Below, piece by piece: positions 33,589-43,100 of a stretch of 43,606 bases of DNA. This stretch comes from Fimbriimonas sp. (GTDB lineage: Bacteria; Armatimonadota; Fimbriimonadia; Fimbriimonadales; Fimbriimonadaceae): assembly GCA_031292555.1 (NCBI GenBank), contig JARLGV010000140.1, forward strand, positions 1-43,606, in the 5' to 3' direction. A model generated the notes under the pieces. The model did no database searches. It was not told the origin of the DNA and saw only the letters and a list, made by a program, of their open reading frames with translations. The position numbers and the translations under genes are program-made. Each line of letters starts with the position of its first letter. Position 1 is the stretch's first letter.

Positions 33589-35315
33589 CCCTCGACCTGT
33601 TCCAACCTGGCCACATCGCGGTTCGCATGCACCAATGCTTCGAAACTGAAGTTCACGGGCGGGAACGGCACGGCTCCCGGCTCGACTCGGCCCTTGATCC
33701 ACCCGTCGGAGACCAGCGCCTCCAACGTCTTGAGCATCTCGAACTGCGTCTTGCCCGGGTCGCCGACCGATTCGCCGTTCATCGTCATATCCGGAACCGG
33801 GATTCGGCAAAGCTCATCGTAGGAACGCTCTATCTTCATGAGTTGAGTGAGAAAGGCCGGCAACCCGACCATCGGAAGGACCTTGCCGTTCCGCCGGTAC
33901 ATACGACGACGGGTGATACGTCCGGCGGAAGTCTCGGCCATCCAGTCCTTCTCCGCCCCGTCCAGATCCGTGACGAAATGCGTCTTGCCCACGACATCGT
34001 ACGGCACTTCCCCGCCGGTGAACGAGCCCACGATCTCCTTGGCGATCAACAATCCGCATCCGCCCAGGTTCGTACCGCTCGTGTGCTCGATGAACCCGCC
34101 TTGACCGATCCATCGCCAAGCCTCTTCCGGAGAGAGGCTCAGGCCGGCATCGCCGGCAATCTCTTGCGCATAGTCCTTCAGGTCCGAGAAGACGCCGTTG
34201 GCGGTGTACCAGAAATCGGCAAACCGTACATGCTGCCGGATCTGGGAGCGATGGTTCGCCGAATAGTTCTCCCGAAGCCATGCGGCATCCATCTCCTTGC
34301 GATCCAGTTCGAGAATCGTATACGCCACTAATCGAGCGCCCGCATGAGTGAGCGCCATTCCGGCGGCTAGAATCGGATCGGCGAACCCCGCGCTTTCTCC
34401 CGCCAAGAACCAGTTCTGTCCCGCCAGACGCTCCGCAATAAAGCTCCAATCCTTGGTGGTCGTGAACCGGCCCTCGCACTCGGCGTTTCGGATCAAGCGC
34501 GAGACAATCGGATCCGAAGCCAAAGCCTCGCGATAGAGTTCCTCGGGACGCTTGCCGGACTCCTTATAGTAGCTCACCGGCACGACCAAGCCGATCGAGG
34601 TCCGATCGGGACCAAGCGGAATGAACCAGATCCACCCATACGAGAGCGATAGCACCTGCACGCGCGTGCCGCCGACCCCGATCGACACCGCCCATTCCGC
34701 GTTTCTCCAGTAATCCCACACGGCCATGTTCTGCAGCGACGTTGGGATCTCAACTGGAATCTCCATGGTTCGGCGAATAATGCCCGGATGACCACTGGCG
34801 TCGACGTAGTACCGGGCTTGCACTCTCGAACCGTCATCCAAGACGAGACCATTGACGCGATCGCCATTTCGCTCAACGACCCGGACGGTGGTTTCCTCTC
34901 GGACCTCGCATCCAAGTTCCCGCGCATGATCAAGCAAAATCTTGTCGTAAACGGCCCGATCGACCTGAAACGCGGTCTGCGTTCGCTGACCGACAAAACG
35001 AGACGGCCGCTCCACGGGATGGAACACACCCCCCGCTACGAATTCGAAGTCCCAGAGGTCGTCGGTGCGTCCCCACCGGTAGGTCGCCCCAATCTTGATG
35101 GGAAACCCGGCCGCTTCGACCTTGTCCCAGACGCCCATCTCGGCGAGGATATGAGATATTGACGGAAGTTGACTCTCCCCGACATGGTCGCGTGGAAAGC
35201 TCTCTCGCTCCAAGACCACTACCCTCAATCTCGGGTTGTACTTCAAGAGTAAGGAGGCAACAGTCGATCCGGCAGGACCGCCACCTACGATGGCTACGTC
35301 GTATTCGTTCTTCAT
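33585..35315 (-). CDS. Flavin-dependent halogenase-like FAD monooxygenase (copy 2)
   Basis: 576-aa paralogue of the plus-strand gene at 31849, very similar along most of its length: ERESFPRDHVGESQLPSISH versus ERESFPREHVGESQLPAISS, and YGWIWFIPLGP versus WGWLWFIPISP. It keeps the FAD motif VGGGPAGST, the halogenase-type lysine K74 in FPIKIGATYRWG, WIWFIP and AGESAGFADPILAAG (GE for GD at the FAD site). The C-terminal part (about 380-470) differs more from copy 1, which suggests a different substrate. The longest frame begins with GTG 35318 directly before ATG 35315; I take the ATG. The gene converges on copy 1 and both stop codons lie in one CTAG. Confidence 0.8.
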   Translation of the reverse strand: MKNEYDVAIVGGGPAGSTVASLLLKYNPRLRVVVLERESFPRDHVGESQLPSISHILAEMGVWDKVEAAGFPIKIGATYRWGRTDDLWDFEFVAGGVFHPVERPSRFVGQRTQTAFQVDRAVYDKILLDHARELGCEVREETTVRVVERNGDRVNGLVLDDGSRVQARYYVDASGHPGIIRRTMEIPVEIPTSLQNMAVWDYWRNAEWAVSIGVGGTRVQVLSLSYGWIWFIPLGPDRTSIGLVVPVSYYKESGKRPEELYREALASDPIVSRLIRNAECEGRFTTTKDWSFIAERLAGQNWFLAGESAGFADPILAAGMALTHAGARLVAYTILELDRKEMDAAWLRENYSANHRSQIRQHVRFADFWYTANGVFSDLKDYAQEIAGDAGLSLSPEEAWRWIGQGGFIEHTSGTNLGGCGLLIAKEIVGSFTGGEVPYDVVGKTHFVTDLDGAEKDWMAETSAGRITRRRMYRRNGKVLPMVGLPAFLTQLMKIERSYDELCRIPVPDMTMNGESVGDPGKTQFEMLKTLEALVSDGWIKGRVEPGAVPFPPVNFSFEALVHANRDVARLEQVEG

Positions 35316-35482
35316 CACAGGATCGTGTGGTACGGGAAGTAGGGTGCTCGAACATTATCGCAGGATTGGAGCTAAAATGGTAGCCCATGTCGAAGGCCCG
35401 GCACACTCCGGCGTCTTGTACTGCGTAACCTCTTGAGCAAGGCGTTTCGCCCTACAACCTACGGCTTTGGCGAGAAACTAGT

Positions 35483-37264
35483 ATGAATACCGACCCCTCC
35501 GGCAGTGCTGCCGACCATCCAGATGCCCTGTTCGCACAAAGCATGGCCGCGTTTCAGAGTAAGGACTTCGATCGCGCGGTCGAATTTGCCGATCGACTCT
35601 TGGAGATCTCACATGGGGCAGGCCCGGCCTACGTTTGGGGCTTACGCCTACGATTGGAGGCGGGTCGGTGGCAGGATGCGATCGATTTTGGACTTAGGGG
35701 ACAAGATGCTGCGCCTGGATTATGTGGCCTGATCGGCCATGCCTATGAGGCACTAAGCGACATCGGCCACGCGCAGTTGCAGTTCGAAAGGGCCTGTCGC
35801 GAGCAGCCGGAGAATCCGGCGTGGTGGATTCACAACGCATCGGCGCTATCGCGTCTCTACCGGGACTTCGAGTCCATGGAATCACTCGAACGTGGCATTG
35901 CGCTTTCGCCCAATCCAGACCCAAACGTATTAATGATCCTCGGTTCGCTTCAGCTCACATTTGGGGCGGCATCCAAGGCATTTGAGACCGCCAAGCGCGC
36001 ATTGAAAGGCAATCCAAACGTCGACGGCGGGAGATCGCTGGCGGCTCGGAGCCTGATGGCGTTAGGACGTTATGACGACGCTGAGTCGGAATGGGCGGCG
36101 GCAGCACTTTGGGCGCCGCGCGACCTAGGAATTCCTCTGCAGAGGGCAATCACCAAACTACGCCACGGCATGATTGACGTAGGCTCGAAAGAGTTGGAGT
36201 CGCTGGTCCAAAAGGCGCCAAAATTCGTCCCTGCACTCGTACAAATCGCTACTGCCAAGAGATTCACGGCAGATGATCGGCCCATCGTGGCGCAGCTTGA
36301 GCATGTCCTAGGCGAACCTTCGAACACGAACGAAGAGCGGATTGCGCTTCGCTATGCTTTGGGAAAGGCTTACGACAACCTAAAGGACTACGAGCGTGCG
36401 ATCGAGCACTTTGACGAAGGAAACCGCCTTCAGTACTTGCCGATCGAGTCGTCGGGCGGATTTGACCGGATGGGATACACCGCCAACATGAGTTTGCGTG
36501 CCGATGTATACGATCGAGAGACCGTGGACGAACTCGCGAGATCGGGCGATCCCGACCCATCCCCGATTTTTGTGCTTGGAGTCATCCGTTCCGGGACAAC
36601 CCTTGCGGAGCAGATACTGTCGGCCCATCCCGACGTCTCGGGAGCGGGAGAACTCGATTTCTGGATCAACGCCGACCTACGGCTTATGGACTATTCGGCT
36701 CGTAAGCTTCAGGAGGATGAGCTTCGCAAGGCGGCCAAGGTGTATGCAAGACTCCTCAACGGTTTTGCGAAAGACGGTGCGACCCGAGTCGTCGACAAGC
36801 AGCCGGGAAACCTGATATTGGCGGGAGCCTTGCACATCGCCTTTCCTAACGCGCGGATCATCCACATGCAACGCCACCCAATCGATACCGCGATCTCCAT
36901 TTGGACGACACATATTCGGACGTCCACTCGTTTCGTACACCATAAGGGGAACATCGTTCATGCGTTCCGGGAGCATGAACGGCTTATGCGGCACTGGAGC
37001 GAGGTGATCCCGTCCGACCGGTTTATGACCGTTCAGTACGAAGCGCTTGTGGACGACCGAGAACGCGTGACTCGACAAATGCTCGAATTCTGCGGGCTCG
37101 ATTGGAACGACGTCTGTCTTTCGCCGGAGAAAAACCAAAAGCAAGTAATCACGCCAAGCCTATGGCAAGTACGGCAACCGGTCTACCGAACTTCGATCGG
37201 CAGATGGAGGCATTACGAGCCCTGGCTTGGCGAATTCCGCGAGATGGCGCTAACGGATAGCTGA
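35483..37264 (+). CDS. TPR-domain sulfotransferase
   Basis: 593-aa protein. An N-terminal half of TPR-like helix pairs (SMAAFQSKDFDRAVEFADRL, ALGKAYDNLKDYERAIEHFD) spans about 10-340. The C-terminal sulfotransferase domain begins with the PAPS-binding P-loop-like VLGVIRSGTTLAEQIL (364-379, with R369-S-G-T-T) and has the 3'-phosphate segment HMQRHPIDTAIS (R464-H-P). This matches the bacterial TPR-sulfotransferase family, related to tyrosylprotein sulfotransferases, which moves sulfate from PAPS to a peptide, sugar or lipid. No signal peptide is visible. It starts at ATG 35483, 167 nt after the divergent halogenase-like gene, and converges with the small lipoprotein gene. Substrate unknown. Confidence 0.9.
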   Translation: MNTDPSGSAADHPDALFAQSMAAFQSKDFDRAVEFADRLLEISHGAGPAYVWGLRLRLEAGRWQDAIDFGLRGQDAAPGLCGLIGHAYEALSDIGHAQLQFERACREQPENPAWWIHNASALSRLYRDFESMESLERGIALSPNPDPNVLMILGSLQLTFGAASKAFETAKRALKGNPNVDGGRSLAARSLMALGRYDDAESEWAAAALWAPRDLGIPLQRAITKLRHGMIDVGSKELESLVQKAPKFVPALVQIATAKRFTADDRPIVAQLEHVLGEPSNTNEERIALRYALGKAYDNLKDYERAIEHFDEGNRLQYLPIESSGGFDRMGYTANMSLRADVYDRETVDELARSGDPDPSPIFVLGVIRSGTTLAEQILSAHPDVSGAGELDFWINADLRLMDYSARKLQEDELRKAAKVYARLLNGFAKDGATRVVDKQPGNLILAGALHIAFPNARIIHMQRHPIDTAISIWTTHIRTSTRFVHHKGNIVHAFREHERLMRHWSEVIPSDRFMTVQYEALVDDRERVTRQMLEFCGLDWNDVCLSPEKNQKQVITPSLWQVRQPVYRTSIGRWRHYEPWLGEFREMALTDS

Positions 37265-37280
37265 TCGATTCAGAATGCCG

Positions 37281-37565
37281 CTACTGCCCAAGGGGTGGTT
37301 TGCCCGCCAACGCACGGGCTTTATTTACCTCGTCGACTTTGTCAGGGTGAGCCTTGGCCCACGCGATCTCATCCTGCTTGGCCTTGTCCTGATTCGAGGC
37401 AAGCTCTTGGAACCCCTTCTGCAGTTGCTCCTTGGTAGGCGGCGGCATCTTCTTGGCTGCCTTCTGCTGTTCGAGGATATCGTTCGGGTCCTTGCCGCAA
37501 CCGATTCCGGCAACAACGGAAAGGGCAATCAACGCCGCGAGGGCGCTTAGCGATAGTTGTTTCAT
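37281..37565 (-). CDS. Small predicted lipoprotein
   Basis: 94-aa protein starting at ATG 37565. It begins MKQLSLSALAALIALSVV followed by AGIGCGKDPND: a basic start, hydrophobic core and a lipobox-like GIGC, so it probably is exported and lipid-anchored at Cys 24, although Gly at -3 is not standard. The mature part is short, very polar and helix-forming (LEQQKAAKKMPPPTKEQLQK). An open frame further upstream, to 37658, overlaps the pseudopilin gene and gives no better start. It lies downstream of the pseudopilin on the same strand, separated by a strong hairpin, so it may have reduced or separate expression. Function unknown. Confidence 0.75.
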   Translation of the reverse strand: MKQLSLSALAALIALSVVAGIGCGKDPNDILEQQKAAKKMPPPTKEQLQKGFQELASNQDKAKQDEIAWAKAHPDKVDEVNKARALAGKPPLGQ

Positions 37566-37586
37566 GATTCGTTCCACTCGGCGACC

Positions 37587-37623
37587 GACCGCTCCTGCCC
37601 GAACACCGGGTGCAGGAGCGGTC
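37587..37623 (-). terminator. 12-bp hairpin between pseudopilin and lipoprotein genes
   Basis: Arms GACCGCTCCTGC (37587-37598) and GCAGGAGCGGTC (37612-37623) pair perfectly with a 13-nt loop. It sits 13 nt after the pseudopilin stop and 22 nt before the lipoprotein start. No T-run follows. It would end or thin out transcription, or stabilise the pseudopilin mRNA, so that the abundant first gene is made in excess over the second. Confidence 0.55.
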
Positions 37624-37636
37624 GAAGAGACCGTCG

Positions 37637-38563
37637 TTACGGACGCAGTGCGTCCCACTTGTTGAGCCCCGGCTGATGATCCGGATTCGGATCGGTCGAA
37701 GCAATGTTGAGGAACTTGGCGTGCCCGTCGGTGAACGAGAAGTTGGATCCTCCCGGTTTCACCTGGCCGACCGCTCCGGTGGGGCCTTGCGGCGCCGGCA
37801 CACTTGGCGAGATCAATCCGTTGGGAATCTCATTTCCGCCACAATCGTTGATGTTGCTGTTACTTCCATCCGTTGTCGGAACGCCTTCAAAGAAGCCGCC
37901 GCACTGGAACTGGGTGGCGTTCGTCCCACCCCATTTCAAGGCATCTCCGTTGAACTTCGTGGCGATCGCGATCGTATCGCCAGGGTGAGTCACCTGGGTC
38001 GTAGATAGGGCGGCGACGTTGAGTTCGCCTCCACCATTTTGCCCGTATATCTGGGCAAACGGCGCCGATATACCACGCAGCGTACAGTCCTGGGCATTTG
38101 TAAACGCCGGCTTTTCACACCGTCCCTGCCAGGAATCTGGGGCGACGTTAATGAAGTTGGCTGCGGCCGCCGCGTTTGGCGCCGTGAACGAGTTCAGACC
38201 GTACGAAACGGCGACGCCTTCCCAAGATGGGTATTCAACGACCGAGTTGGAGTCCAAGGGACTTCGGAAAAGCGCCAGCGACTTGCTGTAAGGCTGAAGC
38301 GTGAGGGTCCAACCCAACGATGGGCTGCCCCAAGATGGTGCGCCGGACCAATTGTCGGGAATCGCGTAGCAGTACATGTCGTCGTTATCGTTCGTGTACA
38401 ACTGCATGGCAGTGCCGATCTGCTTGAGGTTCGAGAGGTCGGCGGTCGCCTTGGCAGCCTGTTTGGCTTGGGCGAATACGGGGAAGAGGATTGCGGCGAG
38501 GATCGCGATGATCGCGATTACTACGAGCAATTCGATGAGAGTAAATGCTTTCTTAGGACGCAT
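37637..38563 (-). CDS. Pseudopilin-like protein with prepilin motif (copy 2)
   Basis: 308-aa protein of the same DUF1559-like family as the gene at 10664. It starts [20 protein letters not shown] at ATG 38563, with a basic leader, cleavage after KKA and Glu at mature position 5, and a helix continuing to about residue 30. The shared block [20 protein letters not shown] and TNDNDDMYC is nearly the same as in copy 1, and the C-terminal [12 protein letters not shown] carries the family signature. The middle (about 80-260) is a different, Asn/Gly-rich globular region with several Cys. The upstream 250 nt is AT-rich in part and probably holds the promoter. Confidence 0.93.
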   Translation of the reverse strand: MRPKKAFTLIELLVVIAIIAILAAILFPVFAQAKQAAKATADLSNLKQIGTAMQLYTNDNDDMYCYAIPDNWSGAPSWGSPSLGWTLTLQPYSKSLALFRSPLDSNSVVEYPSWEGVAVSYGLNSFTAPNAAAAANFINVAPDSWQGRCEKPAFTNAQDCTLRGISAPFAQIYGQNGGGELNVAALSTTQVTHPGDTIAIATKFNGDALKWGGTNATQFQCGGFFEGVPTTDGSNSNINDCGGNEIPNGLISPSVPAPQGPTGAVGQVKPGGSNFSFTDGHAKFLNIASTDPNPDHQPGLNKWDALRP

Positions 38564-38813
38564 AGGATTCTCCGTTGAATAAGAGGCCCGTTATTGGGAC
38601 AGGTGGCGAAAATAGTCGAATGAGCTTTACTCGGCATGAGACCGATTCGCTCGATTCAACAAAAATAAAAGTACAAGCAAAATGGCCCCTATTCGGGGCG
38701 GACGACGAATCGGACCGACCGCTTCCCGTGCCGCTTCCCTGCGGACCACGATTTACGAACGTCTTCAGGTTAGAGGCTCATTGCTGAGCCGGAGTGACGA
38801 GTTTTCGAACGAG
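38564..38813. other. Intergenic region with AT-rich patch and short hairpin
   Basis: About 250 nt between the LacI regulator and the pseudopilin, both on the minus strand. A 5-bp all-GC hairpin GCCCC/GGGGC (38685-38699) is followed, reading on the minus strand, by a T-rich run (38655-38684). This could be a weak terminator of the regulator gene, or the AT-rich part of the pseudopilin promoter. No gene is visible. Confidence 0.35.
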
Positions 38814-39842
38814 CTAGATCGAGCCCAACGGCGCGGTCGAGTGTCGTTCGACGAGATAAACATCAAAAAGCTGCTCTTCTACTTCAAGGCTTGAGTTCTC
38901 GACGAGTTCAAGCAGCCGGGTTGCCGCCGTCGCTCCGATCAGCCGGAGCGGATGGTGAACGGTAGTTAAGGGCGGATCCATGCGAGCGCTGCGCCCAAGG
39001 TCGTCGAAACCAATGACCGAGAGGTCCTCCGGCACGCGGACTCCCTGTCGCTTCGCAACTCGAAGCAACGCCTCCGCAACAGAGTCGTGGGCACAGAACA
39101 CTGCCGATAGTCCCGTCTCCCGCCGACGGTCGAGCAGGGTGCGCGCCGAAGCCGCGCTCCCGTCCTGATTGTAGAAACCTTCTACAATCAGCGACTCGTC
39201 GACTTCAATGCCGGCATCGGCCATTTCGGATCGAAAGCCGGCAAGACGCTCGGGGCTGCTCGTGCTCCTGTTGTCGGCGGTGATCATTCCGATCTTCCGA
39301 TGACCGAGTTCAATAAGCCTGCGGGTTGCCAATCGGCCACCGAGCACGTTGTCGCAGTCGACCGTCGACACCGGAATCCCCCATGCTCGGGTGCCTAATA
39401 GCACGAGATTCTTGTTCTGTTTCGCTAGATCGAGAAGAAAGGTGGAGTTAGCGGGAGGCGCTAGAAAGAGGAAGCCGTCGCAACGTCCGTCGCAAAACGT
39501 CGGTACGTTCTGCTCAACCTCGGTCCAACTCATTCCGGTGAAGAGCATCAGAACCTGTTTGTGCTCTGAAGCGATTCTCAATACGCCGCTGAGCACCTCG
39601 GCGAAGTACTCATTTTCGAACGGGTCAATGCCCTCGTGGGGAAAGACAACACCAAAAGTGGCGGTGCGCGCCCTTCGCAGGCTGCGAGCAGCTGCGCTCG
39701 GCTTGTAGCCGAATTCGTCGATCACCCTCTGGACCTTCTCGCGAGTCGCAGGCAATACTGGCCGCGGACCGTCGTTCAAAACGTACGAAACGGTTGCCGT
39801 CGAAACCCCACTAGCCTTAGCAATGTCCTTCAGTGTCACCAT
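38814..39842 (-). CDS. LacI-family transcriptional regulator
   Basis: 342-aa regulator of the LacI/GalR family. The N-terminal HTH is VTLKDIAKASGVSTATVSYV and the hinge helix follows (FGYKPSAAARSLRRARTATFG). The ligand-binding periplasmic-protein-like domain has GVVFPHE, PVSTVDCDNVLGGRLATRRL, IGMITADNRSTSSPERL and VIGFDDLGRSARMDPPLTTV. The length is usual. A dyad of 16 nt lies 12 nt before the start codon, indicating autoregulation. The gene holds an 11-bp perfect inverted repeat inside the coding region. It is probably the sugar-responsive repressor for carbohydrate genes in this area; the ligand is unknown. Confidence 0.95.
   Translation of the reverse strand: MVTLKDIAKASGVSTATVSYVLNDGPRPVLPATREKVQRVIDEFGYKPSAAARSLRRARTATFGVVFPHEGIDPFENEYFAEVLSGVLRIASEHKQVLMLFTGMSWTEVEQNVPTFCDGRCDGFLFLAPPANSTFLLDLAKQNKNLVLLGTRAWGIPVSTVDCDNVLGGRLATRRLIELGHRKIGMITADNRSTSSPERLAGFRSEMADAGIEVDESLIVEGFYNQDGSAASARTLLDRRRETGLSAVFCAHDSVAEALLRVAKRQGVRVPEDLSVIGFDDLGRSARMDPPLTTVHHPLRLIGATAATRLLELVENSSLEVEEQLFDVYLVERHSTAPLGSI
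39166..39190. repeat. 11-bp perfect inverted repeat inside the LacI gene
   Basis: TGATTGTAGAA and TTCTACAATCA flank a 3-nt centre (ACC). The site codes for LIVEGFYNQ in the ligand domain. Such a perfect dyad in a coding region is unusual and its inner half TTCTACAATC resembles the TCTACAATC next to the operator-like site at 10642. It may be a secondary operator or a hairpin; chance is possible. Confidence 0.5.
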
Positions 39843-39854
39843 CGGCCCAGAGCC

Positions 39855-39870
39855 ATCTAATCGGTTAGAT
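39855..39870. promoter_or_regulatory. LacI-type operator upstream of the regulator gene
   Basis: ATCTAATCGGTTAGAT has 6-bp perfect arms (ATCTAA/TTAGAT) around a TCGG centre with the central CG usual for LacI-family sites. It ends 12 nt from the regulator start codon at 39842, so it fits negative autoregulation. Confidence 0.55.
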
Positions 39871-40144
39871 CGGCTAATGGGCTATATCCTACAGCAGATT
39901 AATGGAATGGGCCAATACTCTTTTTCAAATTGCTGTTTCGAATCGACCACCCTACTTGACACCGGGCCCTCGTGGACTCTGTCTTTCGGCGACCCTGACC
40001 GTGCGATTCTCTGTTCGGGGTTCGAAACCTGCCCGCTACCTGAGCATTTATGATGGTCGATTCATCGCATGTTGTTTTTGCGATGGCTTCGCGTAGACAC
40101 GGTGTATATTGGTCCCTAGAATGCCCCTTCCAGGCGAGCCCTCC
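39871..40144. other. Divergent intergenic region before the WD40-like protein
   Basis: About 270 nt between the LacI gene and the plus-strand surface protein. A TTGACA (39956-39961) has no matching -10 at a normal distance. A -10-like TATATT (40105-40110) would start transcription near 40117, just before ATG 40121 and supporting the later start ATG 40145. No gene or RNA is seen. Confidence 0.3.
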
Positions 40145-43100
40145 ATGCCCAATTCGAACCTATCATCCTTTGTCCGGCTGAGGGCCCTTGCGTCCATCGT
40201 TTTATTGCTCTGGCTAGCCAGCATGCCCAGCCGGGCAAAAGCCCAGAGCTTTCTTCCCGTCCAGTGGGTCGATAGCCAGATCACCAATCCTAATGCAGTC
40301 GCATTCTCGCCGGACGGATCGATGCTCGCGATTGGCAGCGTCGCTGGAATTCAGCTCGTGAACATGTCCAGTGGAACGACAACGAGTCTGCCGTCGACGT
40401 GCAGTGGTGGAGTCTATTCAGTCTCATTCTCTCCGGACGGGCACACTCTTGCGGCCGGCGGAGACGACGGAATCATGGCGGGCGCCGTCGAGCTCTGGAC
40501 GGTTTCGACCGGCGTCTTGGCATCCAAACTCGCGACGTCTGCGACAAACGTCAATGCCGTTGCGTTCTCACCCGACGGTAAGTCTTTGGCGGTCGGCGGG
40601 AGCTACTATGCATCAAACGCCTCGAGTTCTACCGGTGTTGTGGAGGTCTGGAACCTGACCAATGGGAAATCAACCGAATTGGCGACAGTTGCCACCTACG
40701 TCTACGCCGTTGCCTTCTCTCCGGACAGCGCATCGCTTGCCGACGGCGGAGCCGACACGATCGACAACGTCGGCACACTCGAGCGGTGGGCTCTTTCCAC
40801 CGGTAAGTCGACCGCATATACTACGGCGAACAACGACAGCGTCAACTCGGTTGCATTCTCTCCCGACGGCAAGACCCTTGCCGACGGAGGCTTCAACCAG
40901 AGCGGCGGCGCAAACCTCGAACAGTGGACGCTCGCGACCGGCCACGTCACGAATCTGAGTACTCAAGCGCTTGGAATCGACTCGATTGCCTACACCGCCG
41001 ACGGGAAGAAGTTGGTCGACGCCGGTTACGGGTCGAACAACGCGGGAATGATCGAAGCGTGGACGCTTTCCTCGGGTACGTCGGTCCAACCAAGCACATC
41101 AACTGGAGAGGTTTTCGGTATCGCCACATCTCCAAATAGCGGGACTCTCGTCGACGTTGGATACGTGAGCAACTCACAGACCAACGGAAACGGAGGTCTC
41201 ATCGAGCAGTGGAATCTATCAACCAACTCGCTCGTGAAATCGGTATCCACGCTTGAGAGTCTGATTTTGCAGGGCTTAGCCATCTCTCCCGATTCAACGC
41301 TTTTCGCCGTTGGCGGGCAGTCGACGTCGGTCAGTGGAACCAGCGGCTTGCTCCAGTTAGTTAGCAGTTCCACCGGCGACTCGGTTCGAGCTCTTGGAAC
41401 TGCTGCCGTCGAGGTATTCGCAACCGCGTTTTCCCCGGATGGGTCCAAATTGGCTGTGCTTGGCGAAGGATCTGGTGCGGGAGGAGTCCTGGAACTCTGG
41501 ACCGTTTCGGGCGGAACGCTTCTAAATTCCCTCAATACGACAATCAATCGCACAGGTTCGATTCCCGTGACAAACGCGTCCCTGGCGTTTACGCCCGATG
41601 GAAAGACACTCGCGGTTGGCGGACTAGACTCGACGGGCGCCGGCGCCCTTGAATTGTGGTCGGTGTCCTCGGGCAGCCTCATTGCAACACTCGGCACTCA
41701 GCTTGTGGCAGGCGTCCACTCACTCGCGTTTTCATCTGACGGAAAGACTCTGGCTGTAGGAGGGCAGAACTCATCGAATGGCGCGGTCGAGATTTGGAAT
41801 GTCAGCAGTACCACGCTTGCCACGACCCTTCCGTCCGCGGCTAACCAGTCGGTCCTCGCCGTCGCATTCTCGCCCGATGGCAAGACCCTCGCCGTTGGTG
41901 GATTTTCGCTGAACGCCAGTAACGTCGATGTGCCGGTTGTGGAAACTTGGTCCACCTCGACCTGGGCACTCACTAACACGATCGATGCTGGCAACAACTA
42001 CGCGGTGACCGGCCTGACCTTTGCGCCAGACGGCAAGAACCTCTTTGTGTGCACGGTCTACAACATCCTCGTCGTCAGCATGGCGTCCAATTCGGTAAGT
42101 GCCTGGTACAGCACGGGAATCGTGGCGGGCTTTGCCCTGAATCCAGGTGGAACCCAACTTGGCTATTCCACCTATAACGGGTTGGTTGTCGCATCGAAGA
42201 ACCCCCTATTAAGCGGAGCCGGGCTTCAAGCGGTTTCGGTTTCGCCCGCATCGGTCGTAGGCGGAACATCTTCGACCGGAACCGTAACCTTGAGTTCGGC
42301 AGCGCCGACCGGCGGCTCTTCTATCACCCTATCGTCCAGTTCGACCTCGGCGACTGTTCCTGGCAGCGTCACAGTGGCAGCGGGGGCGACATCCGCGACC
42401 TTTACGATTGCGACAACCGGGGTGTCGAGTTCGACGGCAGTCACGATCAAGGCAACCCAGGGCTCCGTCCAAATGACGGCAACCCTCACGATTACTCCGC
42501 CGGCTTTGTCCGATCTGACATTGACGCCGAATTCGGTTACCGGAGGTTTGACCTCGACCGGAACGGTCAAAATCAGCGGCCCAGCTCCGTCCGGCGGCCT
42601 TTCGATCGGACTTTCCTCCAACTCGTCGAGCGCTACAATCCCCACTGGCGTGTCCGTTGCTGCCGGAGCAACGTCCGCAACGTTCACGGTGACCACCTCG
42701 GCAGTAAATTCCTCCGTTACGGCGACCATTACGGCAACGCTTGGATCGACGTCGCAAACCGCGACCCTTTCGATCGGACCATTGTCGCTCGTCTCGGTCG
42801 CACTGAATCCGACAAGCGTCCCAGGCGGAAAGACCTCCGTCGGCACCGTAACCATCGGCGGCGCTGCCGGATCGGGCGGCGTACCGGTCACGCTATCGAG
42901 TAGTGCGACCTCAGTCGCTTCCGTCCCGGCGACCGTCACTATTCAGGCCGGCAAGTCCAGCGCGACGTTCACGGTCTCCACCAGCGTCGTGCATACGACA
43001 TCGACATCGATCATTTCGGCAAAGCTCGGCAGCAACAGCCAGTCAGCTACCCTCACGGTCACGACACCCGCGTTGCTTTCGATCGCGTTGAATCCAACGT

